Shown here: positions 16,463 through 24,382 of the stretch, piece after piece
Layout of the letters: each line of letters opens with the position of its first letter
Position numbering within the stretch: position 1 is the stretch's first letter
Assembly: GCA_945869305.1 (NCBI GenBank)
Contig: CAMBOH010000001.1
Location: 1 to 64,000, forward strand
DNA: 64,000 nt
Direction: 5' to 3'
Source of the DNA: an uncultured bacterium
GTDB lineage: Bacteria > Bacteroidota > Bacteroidia > Bacteroidales > Bacteroidaceae
Notes under the pieces: model-generated
What the model was told of the DNA's origin: nothing
Database searches by the model: none
Seen by the model: only the letters and a program-made list of their open reading frames with translations
Position numbers and translations under genes: made by a program

Positions 16463-18298
16463 CTACAGCTGCTGCATGTCATTCAGCCGTTTGTAGTAGC
16501 CTCCCTGTCTGAGCAGTTCTTCGTGGGTGCCGCGCTCCACGATGCTGCCTTCATAGAGCACGCAGATTTCGTCGGCGTGCTTGATGGTCGAGAGGCGGTG
16601 GGCAATGGCGATGGTGGTTCGCGTCTTCATGAGCCTTTCGAGGGCTTCCTGCACGAGGCGTTCGCTCTCTGTGTCAAGGGCCGAGGTGGCTTCGTCCAGA
16701 ATGAGTATGGCGGGGTTCTTCAGCACGGCGCGAGCGATTGACACCCTTTGTCGCTGGCCTCCCGAGAGGCGGCAGCCGCGGTCGCCCACCTTGGTGTCGT
16801 AGCCGTGTTCGCTCTCCATGATGAAGTCGTGGGCATTGGCAATCTTGGCAGCCTCGATGACCTCCTCCATGGTGGCGTGCTCCACGCCGAAGGTGATGTT
16901 GTTGTAGAAGGAGTCGTTGAAGAGTATGGCCTCCTGGTTGACATTGCCTATCAGCGCGCGAAGGTCGGACAGGGCCAGCGACTTGACGTTCTTTCCGTCA
17001 ATCATGATTTCTCCTCCCGTCACGTCGTGATAGCGTGGCAGCAGGTCGACGAGCGTAGACTTGCCCGAGCCGCTCTGTCCCACCAGCGCGATGGTCTGTC
17101 CGCGCCGCACGGTGAGGTTGACACCTGTGAGCACGGGTGTGGAGCCGTTGTAGGAGAAGCTGACGTTGCGGAACTCGATGCGGTCGTTCAGTCCGTCAAT
17201 GTGTTCGGGGCAGCTGACCTCACCGATGGGGTTGACGGCATTCAGAATCTTGTTGACGCGCTCGACCGAGGCCATGCCCTTCGGGATGCTGTAGGAGGCC
17301 TTTGAGAAGTCCTTCAGCGGCTGGATGATGCTGTAAAGGATGACCATGTAGAAGATGAAGGTGGGCGCATCGATGGGTGAGTGGTCGGAGAAGATGAGCG
17401 TGCCGCCGTACCAGAGCACGAGCACAATGAGGGCCGTGCCCAGGAATTCGCTCACGGGATGGGCCGAAGCCTGCCTCACGGCCACCCGGCTTGAGGCATT
17501 CCGGTAGTCATTGGTGCAGCGGTCGAAGCGGTCGGTCATCTTATGTTCGGCGGTGAAAGCCTTGACAATGCGCATGCCGCCCAGCGTTTCTTCGAGTTGC
17601 GCCATGATTTCGCTCCATTTGTTTTGCGCGTCGAGGCTCTGGTGCTTCAGTTTGCGCCCGATGCGTCCCATCATCCACCCCATCAGCGGCAGGACCACGA
17701 GGGTGAAGAGAGTGAGCTGCCACGACACGTAAATCAGTACGCCAAAGTAGCAGATGAGCAGGATGGGGTTCTTGATGATCATTTCGAGCGAGCCGGTGAT
17801 GGACGTTTCGATTTCGTTCACGTCGCCGCTCATGCGTGCGATGATGTCGCCCTTGCGTTCGTCGGAGAAGAAGGAGAGAGGCAGGCGGGTTATTTTATGG
17901 TACACCCGTGAGCGTATGTCGCGCACGATGCCTGTGCGCAGCGGCACCATGATGGCCACTGAGGCAAAGTAGCAGCTGGTCTTGAGCAGTGTGGCCGTGA
18001 CCAGAAACAGGCCGATGAACAGCAGGGCCGTGGCTGCGCCGTACTCGTCCATCAGCTCGGTGGTGTACCAGTACATGTTGTTGATGGCGATGTCCTTTAT
18101 GCTCATGCCGGCCGCCGACCAGGGTATGAACTCATAGCGGTTCTGGTCAATGCCGAAGAGCATTTGCAGCATCGGAATGATGGATACAAAGGAGAATACA
18201 TTCAGCACCGCCGACAGCAGATTGAATATCAGCGAGCCGACGAGATATAGCTTGTAGGGTTTGACATACTGCCGCATGACGCGCAGAAACTCTTTCAT
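16463..18298 (-). CDS. ABC transporter, fused permease and ATPase (MsbA-like exporter)
   Basis: Half-size type IV exporter of 611 residues. Six membrane segments occupy roughly residues 18-325. The ATPase carries the Walker A motif GQSGSGKST, the signature LSGGQRQR, Walker B ILILDEATSALD and the H-loop IAIAHRLST. Such proteins flip lipid A precursors, other lipids or peptides; the neighbouring lipid-headgroup-type enzymes favour lipid export. It is the first gene of the minus-strand envelope cluster; a TATCTTTG promoter box lies 41 bp upstream of the start. Confidence 0.92.
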   Translation of the reverse strand: MKEFLRVMRQYVKPYKLYLVGSLIFNLLSAVLNVFSFVSIIPMLQMLFGIDQNRYEFIPWSAAGMSIKDIAINNMYWYTTELMDEYGAATALLFIGLFLVTATLLKTSCYFASVAIMVPLRTGIVRDIRSRVYHKITRLPLSFFSDERKGDIIARMSGDVNEIETSITGSLEMIIKNPILLICYFGVLIYVSWQLTLFTLVVLPLMGWMMGRIGRKLKHQSLDAQNKWSEIMAQLEETLGGMRIVKAFTAEHKMTDRFDRCTNDYRNASSRVAVRQASAHPVSEFLGTALIVLVLWYGGTLIFSDHSPIDAPTFIFYMVILYSIIQPLKDFSKASYSIPKGMASVERVNKILNAVNPIGEVSCPEHIDGLNDRIEFRNVSFSYNGSTPVLTGVNLTVRRGQTIALVGQSGSGKSTLVDLLPRYHDVTGGEIMIDGKNVKSLALSDLRALIGNVNQEAILFNDSFYNNITFGVEHATMEEVIEAAKIANAHDFIMESEHGYDTKVGDRGCRLSGGQRQRVSIARAVLKNPAILILDEATSALDTESERLVQEALERLMKTRTTIAIAHRLSTIKHADEICVLYEGSIVERGTHEELLRQGGYYKRLNDMQQL

Positions 18299-18339
18299 GT
18301 CGGACCGAGTATTTACGTTGGTTAATAAAGATTGCGGGG

Positions 18340-18347
18340 CAAAGATA
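18340..18347 (-). promoter_or_regulatory. -7 box of the ABC exporter cluster
   Basis: Minus strand TATCTTTG, 41 bp before the start codon at 18298. No clear -33 TTTG is seen. Confidence 0.6.
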
Positions 18348-18508
18348 GTGTTTTTTAGGTTGAGAAGTCTAAAAGTTTGTCATATACTGCGGCAAGCCCT
18401 TCCTCTTAGGCCATCATTTCCACGCCACGGTCCACCACGCAGACCTTCTGGGGCGTGGTGTGCCCGATGCGTCTGTCGACGTCCACCGGGACATACTTAC
18501 TATCAAAA

Positions 18509-18590
18509 GGAGATATACTTCGATGGCGACAGGAGATATACTTCGATGGCGATAGGAGATATACTTCGATGGCAATAGGAGATATACTGC
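18509..18590. repeat. Tandem array of 23-bp units (array 2)
   Basis: Units start at 18509, 18532, 18555 and (partial) 18578. The consensus is GGAGATATACTTCGATGGCG followed by AYA. A period of 23 shifts the reading frame each unit, so it does not encode a repeated peptide. It lies 6 bp beyond the terminator hairpin of btuG. The unit is 19/23 identical to the reverse complement of array 4 at 43.6 kb. Confidence 0.88.
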
Positions 18591-18596
18591 TCCAAG

Positions 18597-18634
18597 AAGA
18601 GGGGCGTAGCCACACGTCTGGCTACGCCCCTCTT
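18597..18634 (-). terminator. Terminator downstream of btuG
   Basis: Perfect 16-bp stem (18597-18612 with 18619-18634), 6-nt loop, 41 bp after the btuG stop codon. Only a short T-run follows on the minus strand. Confidence 0.75.
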
Positions 18635-18674
18635 GCAGGTTGTCGGAATGAAAGTGTGAGAGCCGGCGGTGTGC

Positions 18675-19757
18675 TTATAGGAACACCACGCCGAAGGGGT
18701 GGATGCCCACCTCGAAGCGGTGGAGCAGTCCGCCTGTAGGCAGCAGCTGGTAGACGTAGCCTGTCTTGTCGTAGTCGAGCGGGCCTTTGTCAGAGCAGAT
18801 GTAGATGTTTCCCGTGGCGGGTTCCACATCGATGGCCGTGGGCATGCCCGGCGTGGCTTCGGCGGCCAAGGCGATGTCGGTGCGCGTGTCCGTCAGTGTG
18901 TTTATGCGGAAGAGGCTCACGGAGCTGGTGTTGCTGGTGTAGTCAGCCTGCGCGTCGATGACATAGAGGCAGTCGTCGGAGAGCGTGAAGATCGAACCGT
19001 TGCAGTAGTCCGTGACCGTGCCGTCGGTAGCGATTTTCTGAACCTTGGGCAGCACATCGTAGTAGTTGCCGCGCGAGAGCACGAAGACCTCGCCCTTCGA
19101 GTTGGCAGACAAGGCGCCGGGGTTGAGGCCCACCTCAATGTATTTCAGCAGGCTGAGGCTTTCGGCGTGGATTACAGCCACCTTCTTGCCGTCGGCATAA
19201 CCGTTGGCATAGTTGTAGCCGTCGCTGATGCTCACATAGACCTCCTTGCCCGATGCCGCCAGACCAGCAGGGTTGGGCCCCACGGCAACAGGCTCGGAGG
19301 GCGTGAAAGTGAGTGTGTCGATGCGCGTTACATAACCGTCGTTGCCGGCCACGAACACGTAGCCCGCTGCGCCACACACGGCTTCGGGCTCGTTCACACG
19401 CAGCTGCGCCTCAATCTGCAGTGACGAGGCATTGAGCACCCACAGCAGGTTGGAGCCGAACACGGGCACGTAGATGCGGCTGCCGTAGCGCACGGCTTGC
19501 TGCGGAGAGTCGCCCAGCGACTGACGGTTGGCGGCATAGAATGCGTCCGGGGCGGTGTTTCCCACCATGAGGTAGATGCAGTCCATGCTGCCCGACACAC
19601 CGCCGTACATGTTTCCCTGGTTCACCACATAGGCCGAGGGACCGTAGTTGGGGGGGGTGGGGTCGATGATGAGGTCAGGTTCATCGTCATCGGAACAGGC
19701 CGCGAAACCGGCCGAAAGCAGCAGCACGCAGGCTGCCAGTTTGAAGTGTTTGAGCAT
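18675..19757 (-). CDS. btuG: BtuG-like surface corrinoid-binding lipoprotein (DUF5074 beta-propeller)
   Basis: Predicted cobalamin-capturing surface lipoprotein. In Bacteroides, BtuG is a seven-bladed propeller that binds B12 very tightly and hands it to BtuB. The 360-residue product has a signal peptide and lipobox (SAGFAACSDDDE), then repeated blade-like segments (NPAGLAASGKEVYVSISDG, NPGALSANSKGEVFVLSRG). Placement supports the call: it follows the btuB-like gene by 57 bp, inside a transcript controlled by a cobalamin riboswitch. The family annotation is by pattern recognition; ligand binding is inferred from context. Confidence 0.85.
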   Translation of the reverse strand: MLKHFKLAACVLLLSAGFAACSDDDEPDLIIDPTPPNYGPSAYVVNQGNMYGGVSGSMDCIYLMVGNTAPDAFYAANRQSLGDSPQQAVRYGSRIYVPVFGSNLLWVLNASSLQIEAQLRVNEPEAVCGAAGYVFVAGNDGYVTRIDTLTFTPSEPVAVGPNPAGLAASGKEVYVSISDGYNYANGYADGKKVAVIHAESLSLLKYIEVGLNPGALSANSKGEVFVLSRGNYYDVLPKVQKIATDGTVTDYCNGSIFTLSDDCLYVIDAQADYTSNTSSVSLFRINTLTDTRTDIALAAEATPGMPTAIDVEPATGNIYICSDKGPLDYDKTGYVYQLLPTGGLLHRFEVGIHPFGVVFL

Positions 19758-19814
19758 AGTGAATGTATTTTATGAAAGACAATAATCAGGGTAGGGGAGG
19801 CAGGTGCCGCCGCG

Positions 19815-21836
19815 TCAGAAGTGCAGGCGTGCCGTCAGACAATAGGCCCGGCCCGGCATGGGGTAGCGGCGTACAATCTCGTAGTGGCGGTTCAGCACGT
19901 TGAGCCAGTCGGCCCGCAGGTCGAGTCGCAGCGAACTCCAGCTGAGCGAACGGCGTACTGACAGGCTCCATTCGGCATAGGCCGGGAGCTGCGTGGTCAG
20001 CATGTGTTCGTTGGTGCTCCAACGCGTCGACGCAAAGCTCATATGTACACACAGGGCCATCCAGGGCATTTCGCAGTCGAGCGAGGCCGCTCCGCTGTGG
20101 CGGGGCGTGTAGGCCAGCTGGTTGCCGTATGTGTCAGAGCCGGGCGCCGTGCGGTCGGCCACCCGCTGCAGCGAGTAGTTGGCTGCCGCCGTCAAGACCC
20201 AGTTGCGGGCCGGCTGCCAGCGGGAGGAGAGCGTGGCATCCAGCCCATGGGCCTCGACCCGTCCCATGTTGAGCGTGCGCCACAGGTAGAGCGTGTAGGG
20301 CACGCTGACTATGCGGTTCTTCACGCGGTGGGCATAGGCATCGGCCGTGAAGGTGAGCAGGGGCCACCACGAGGCCGGCTGCGCCTGCAGCGTAAGCCCG
20401 GCGTTGAGCTGTTCAGCCCGTTCGGGAAGCAGGTCGGTCTGGCCCAAGTGTTCCTGATAAGCCTCACTGAACGTGGGGAGACGGAAGCTGCGCTGCCAGC
20501 CTGCCCGCAGGTGGACGGTGAAGGGTGCGCGACACAACAGCCAGGAAGCTGAGGCCGAGGGCGTGAAGGCATGGTGCGACTGTGTGCGCGAAGACTGTGG
20601 TGCGATGGCGGTGGAGCGGGTGCGAGCCTCGTCGCGGTAGCAGTGGGTCGCTGCGCGAACCAGCAGGCGCAGGCGTCCGGCATCGGCCTGGGCCGACACA
20701 CTGGGCAGGCAGCCCAGGCGCGAGGCGCGGTTCTGGGTGGGGAGGTTGCTGTTCAGCCAGGCCTGCGACAGGTCAGCTGCAGCGGCCATGCGCAGCCAGG
20801 ACCACAGCCGGAAGGCCGCGCCTCCCGTGGCATACAGCTCATGCTGGCCGTAGTGGTGGCGCAGTTCACCGCCGGCATACTGCGCGTCGCGGTCTCGGTA
20901 GCGCAGCTCCTGCCACTGGTAGCGCGCGGCGGCAAACAGCTCGCAGCGTTGGAGCGTCTGTGCGTAGTGACTCTGCACGAAGGCCGAAGTCTCAATCATG
21001 CGCTCGGCATTCTCGTTGACATAGAGTACCACCTGGCCTGGCAGCTGCCGGCGGTTGTGCCAGAAGCCGCCCTTCAGCCGCCAGCTGCCTTGGGGCAAGT
21101 AGCGCATGAAGTTGGCCTCAGCTGTACTGCTGCGCATTTGGCTGTTGGTGCGTCGCAGGGTGGTCGATGCCACTCCGTTCTGTACCCGAAAGGGATAGTC
21201 GTTCTCGCTACACTGTGCGCTGGCGTTCAGGTTGGCCCAGCTGTGGCGGCCCGTGCGGCTTCCTGCCGACACCAGTGCCTGCCAGCTGCCAAACGAGGAC
21301 TGCCTGAGTGAGGCCGTCCCGTGGAGTGAGGGGCACAGGGTGTCGGGCTGCCAGCCCGTGAGGTTCAGCACGGCGGCCGCAGAGAGATTGCGCACGGGAC
21401 AGAGCAGGCGCGTTTCGCCCAGCGGCTGTAGCTCGATGGCTTGCAGCTGGTCTAAGCTGTAGCGTTGCAGGTCAATCTGCCCCTGGCGGTTGTCGGCCAG
21501 GCAGAGACCGTCGTAGGCAACAGCCGTGTGGGCCGCGCCAAGTCCCCTGACGCTCACTGTTTTCAGTCCGCCCGCGCCGCCGTAATCGCGCAGGTTCACC
21601 CCGGCCAGCCGATGGAGGGCATCGGCCAGGTCGGTAATGCCCCGTCGGGTGAACAAGGCCGTGTCGAGGCGCAGCACGGGGTTGCCGGTGGCCATGCCGG
21701 GCTGCAGCCGTGAAGCAGTGACCTCAGCCATGCCCAGAGAGTCGGGTAGGGAGGTGTGCGCCAAGGTGGGACAGGCCCACCACGACATACAGGCAGCCAG
21801 GCTGCGGCACATGAGGTGGCGCAGAAGGTGCTTCAT
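19815..21836 (-). CDS. btuB: TonB-dependent outer-membrane corrinoid receptor
   Basis: Outer-membrane gated channel for cobalamin and other corrinoids. I choose the ATG at 21836 (MKHLLRHLMCRSLAAC), giving 673 residues with a signal peptide; the open frame extends upstream only into the riboswitch. A plug domain is recognisable (GVNLRDYGGAGGLKTVSVRG and AVAYDGLCLADNRQGQIDL, residues about 80-125), followed by a beta-barrel ending in an aromatic residue (YCLTARLHF). A cobalamin riboswitch directly upstream and a BtuG-like gene downstream make the substrate assignment strong. No BtuCDF inner-membrane transporter is in this window. Confidence 0.92.
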   Translation of the reverse strand: MKHLLRHLMCRSLAACMSWWACPTLAHTSLPDSLGMAEVTASRLQPGMATGNPVLRLDTALFTRRGITDLADALHRLAGVNLRDYGGAGGLKTVSVRGLGAAHTAVAYDGLCLADNRQGQIDLQRYSLDQLQAIELQPLGETRLLCPVRNLSAAAVLNLTGWQPDTLCPSLHGTASLRQSSFGSWQALVSAGSRTGRHSWANLNASAQCSENDYPFRVQNGVASTTLRRTNSQMRSSTAEANFMRYLPQGSWRLKGGFWHNRRQLPGQVVLYVNENAERMIETSAFVQSHYAQTLQRCELFAAARYQWQELRYRDRDAQYAGGELRHHYGQHELYATGGAAFRLWSWLRMAAAADLSQAWLNSNLPTQNRASRLGCLPSVSAQADAGRLRLLVRAATHCYRDEARTRSTAIAPQSSRTQSHHAFTPSASASWLLCRAPFTVHLRAGWQRSFRLPTFSEAYQEHLGQTDLLPERAEQLNAGLTLQAQPASWWPLLTFTADAYAHRVKNRIVSVPYTLYLWRTLNMGRVEAHGLDATLSSRWQPARNWVLTAAANYSLQRVADRTAPGSDTYGNQLAYTPRHSGAASLDCEMPWMALCVHMSFASTRWSTNEHMLTTQLPAYAEWSLSVRRSLSWSSLRLDLRADWLNVLNRHYEIVRRYPMPGRAYCLTARLHF

Positions 21837-21929
21837 GCGTAGTTGAAAGGAAAAAGAGTGTGGCTTGGAGTGGTTGTGTCTCCCTGAGACCCTCCTCGGG
21901 GCATTCGGGAGCAGGCGTGCCATGCGCCT

Positions 21930-22085
21930 GGGCAGCGGCAGGTTTTCTGGCTTGTTCCTGCGCGGTCCGCCTTCCCGCCGGCTGCGCTGGGCAGCCGCCA
22001 GTGGCCAATAGGGACCGGCAACAATGGAACTTACAGCAGCGGGACTGCACGGGATTCTCACCCGTTTCCCTTATCCGTTGCGGCT
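21930..22085 (-). promoter_or_regulatory. Cobalamin riboswitch (B12 element) controlling btuB-btuG
   Basis: Read on the minus strand the region shows the hallmarks of the AdoCbl/cobalamin aptamer. Near 22075-22040 are GGATAAGGGAAACGGGTG and GAATCCCGTGCAGTCCCGC; these are followed by GCTGTAAG, a GCCACTGG core near 21998, GGGAAGGCGG, and the B12 box AGCCAGAAAACCTGCC at 21952-21937. The aptamer ends about 95 bp before the btuB start, leaving room for an expression platform. Binding of cobalamin would be expected to switch off btuB and btuG. Confidence 0.93.
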
Positions 22086-22086
22086 G

Positions 22087-22094
22087 CAAATTTA
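22087..22094 (-). promoter_or_regulatory. -7 box of the riboswitch transcript
   Basis: Minus strand TAAATTTG immediately upstream of the riboswitch aptamer; a start point near 22080 would fit the aptamer's 5' end. Confidence 0.55.
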
Positions 22095-22161
22095 GGTGAA
22101 ACCGCCGAATGACGCGAGCGGCGGGGCAATTTTTGACTGGAGTGCGGCTTTGTATCGCCAC

Positions 22162-22274
22162 TTGGCGGCCTCACAGCGAAACTGTGGGGAGCGGAGGCCG
22201 AAGGTGGGGACGGGCAGGAGCTGGTCTGTTGGCGGACCTGCAGCGAAACTGTGGGGAACGGAGGCCGATGGTGG
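22162..22274. repeat. Two direct repeats of 46 bp, period 67 bp
   Basis: Copies at 22162-22207 and 22229-22274 agree at about 41 of 46 positions. Both contain CAGCGAAACTGTGGGG followed by CGGAGGCCGA. In copy 1, GGCCTC pairs with GAGGCC around a CACAG/CTGTG stem, so each unit may fold. They lie in the divergent gap between btuB and the 22490 lipoprotein. Confidence 0.7.
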
Positions 22275-22381
22275 AGGCTGTAATGACTGCTTGCGTCATT
22301 GTATGTCAGTTTCTGGGGAGTTTTTTTAAAACTTCTGTGCCAATTTTTCATTTCTGGGAATGATTTTTTAATTTAAAAGCT

Positions 22382-22389
22382 TATTTTTG
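22382..22389 (+). promoter_or_regulatory. -7 box upstream of the 22490 lipoprotein
   Basis: TATTTTTG in an AT-rich stretch, about 100 bp before the start codon; no -33 element is evident. Confidence 0.5.
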
Positions 22390-22489
22390 CCGCCATACCA
22401 GATGATTTCGCCTGACGGAGCCAAGAGCTGGAATCAGTCAGTAGTCATTTAGTTAAACCAAGAAAGTTCAATTTAAAAACACTACAAGT

Positions 22490-24331
22490 ATGTCAATCTT
22501 ATCCTTTAAGCACTTATTGGCCATGGGCACGCTTTTCGCGGGTTCGGCCATGCTGTTCACAGGCTGTGTGAGCGATGACTACGATCTTGACAACGTGGAC
22601 CTGACCATGGGCCTGGGTTCGGACGGACTGAAGGTCAAGCTCGGCAACACGCAGCGCATCATGCTCGACGATATTCTCGACCTCGACGAGACAGTAAAGC
22701 TCGACAAGAGCAACCTTTACTATATGGTGAAGGACGGCTCCACCCATTTTACGGTGCATGTGGATCCCGTAGATGCAATGTTCGACAAGTCGCGCGTAAC
22801 AACCCAGAAGCGCGTGCTTGACTACGATGGTGCGCTGGAACAGTTCGACCCCAGCGAATTGGCTATGCTGCCCGACGGCGCATCCCTGCCCATTCCGGCC
22901 GACTTGGAGCTCCACGGCCGTGCCTATGGTACCTCAGACGTGAAGATTTCCTTCGACGTGCCCATGGACGTGAAGTACATTGACCTTGTCGACGTGAAGG
23001 ATATGGAAGTTACCCTCAACGTCCACACCGAAACCAGTGCGAACGTGAAGTTCGGCATCGACGTGCTTGAAGATTTCTCTATCCAGATACCCCGTATCCT
23101 CAAGCTGCGCGAAAGTTCCATTCCGCAGGGATGGAAGCTTGATGCCAAGACCAACATACTGAAGCACGAAGGCAAGCTCAAAATTCCCGCCAGCGGGACC
23201 GTATGTACCATCGTAGCCGACAAGGTAGACCCGCTCAGCTTCGGCACGCCCGTGAACGGACGTATCGAGTTTGGCAGCGACGCGCAAGGTTCGGTCGTAG
23301 AGGCTGGCATCGACGGTATGGTATACTTCAAGGCCACCGATGCCTTCGAACTCTCCAAGAAGGACTATGCCGACATCTATCTCGAACTCCAGCTTGGCAA
23401 CGGAAACCGTATCGACGTGGAGAAGCTGACGGGTAAGTTCGACCCCAGCATCGACCCCGACGTGAATCCCATCGAAGTGGCTTCCTCGCTGCCCGACTTC
23501 CTCGACGACGATGCCGTGCGCATCGGTGCAGCCAACCCCACGCTGAAGTTCAACGTTGACCTCAGCGCGGTGCCTGTAGGCATGGACTTCAGTGCCGACC
23601 TGAAGGCCGTGACCGAAGGACAGGAAGCGGTGAACGTGCTGCTGCCCAAGGTGGAGCTGAATGAAGCACGCCAGAGCACGGTCTACTATTACGAAAGCGA
23701 CCATCCCTATGACCCCGAAGTGGAGGAAGTGCCTGCCGCAGCCACCCTGGCTCAGGCAGAAAACCTGAGCAGCCTGATTGAAGACCTGCCCGACGAAATC
23801 CGCGTAAATCTGGGTGGCGGAAAGGTGAAGGTGCAGGACAAACTCTACACCATTGAGCTCGGAAAGGACTATAACGCAGTGGCCGACTATAAGGTGTATG
23901 TGCCCTTCCAGTTTGACCGCGGCCTCACCATTGTCTACAAGGACAGTGCCGATAATATCCACAAGGACCTCAAGGATTACCAGGCAGAAGGCGTGCAAAT
24001 CAATGCTGTGGCCGAAAACACCATCCCCCTCGACCTCATCGTCACCATCGAGGCATACGACGTGAACAACAAGCTGATGCCCGGCATCCGCTTCGACCAG
24101 GCTACCGTGGGTGCCAGCGAAAACGGCATCGACGTGAAGCAGACGCCCATCACCATCAATGCCAAGCTTGACAACCCGGCACTGCTCTCGCAGATGGACC
24201 GCCTGAAGTTCCATGTGAAGGCTGCCAACGACGTGAACGGAAAGACCTATGAGCTTCGCTCGACACAGTATCTGCGCATCGACGACATCAGGTTGCGCCT
24301 CTCCGGACAGGTTACGGCTGACCTCAACTAA
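22490..24331 (+). CDS. Large lipoprotein of unknown function
   Basis: I do not recognise a characterised family. The 613-residue protein has a signal peptide and lipobox (SAMLFTGCVSDDYD) and is rich in beta-strand-type sequence with many Asp/Val pairs, which suggests stacked Ig- or jelly-roll-like domains exposed at the cell surface or in the periplasm. No catalytic motif is seen. It is followed after 51 bp by a DUF5723 outer-membrane protein, and the two are the only plus-strand genes in a long minus-strand stretch. This arrangement suggests a lipoprotein and barrel pair working together. Confidence 0.75.
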   Translation: MSILSFKHLLAMGTLFAGSAMLFTGCVSDDYDLDNVDLTMGLGSDGLKVKLGNTQRIMLDDILDLDETVKLDKSNLYYMVKDGSTHFTVHVDPVDAMFDKSRVTTQKRVLDYDGALEQFDPSELAMLPDGASLPIPADLELHGRAYGTSDVKISFDVPMDVKYIDLVDVKDMEVTLNVHTETSANVKFGIDVLEDFSIQIPRILKLRESSIPQGWKLDAKTNILKHEGKLKIPASGTVCTIVADKVDPLSFGTPVNGRIEFGSDAQGSVVEAGIDGMVYFKATDAFELSKKDYADIYLELQLGNGNRIDVEKLTGKFDPSIDPDVNPIEVASSLPDFLDDDAVRIGAANPTLKFNVDLSAVPVGMDFSADLKAVTEGQEAVNVLLPKVELNEARQSTVYYYESDHPYDPEVEEVPAAATLAQAENLSSLIEDLPDEIRVNLGGGKVKVQDKLYTIELGKDYNAVADYKVYVPFQFDRGLTIVYKDSADNIHKDLKDYQAEGVQINAVAENTIPLDLIVTIEAYDVNNKLMPGIRFDQATVGASENGIDVKQTPITINAKLDNPALLSQMDRLKFHVKAANDVNGKTYELRSTQYLRIDDIRLRLSGQVTADLN

Positions 24332-24382
24332 CGCAAGCGAGTGTGTGTACACAGAGTCATTCACTTATCATAGAATTTCACA

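Noticed and set aside
18406-18495. Coding-looking stretch on minus (about 26 codons ending in DRGVEMMA)
   Set aside because: It reads like a gene end but has no start outside array 2 and no homologue I can name; possibly a gene remnant, too short to call.
22934-24364. Long minus-strand frame (476 codons) opposite the 22490 lipoprotein
   Set aside because: Shadow frame caused by codon bias in a GC-rich gene; no start context or recognisable domain.
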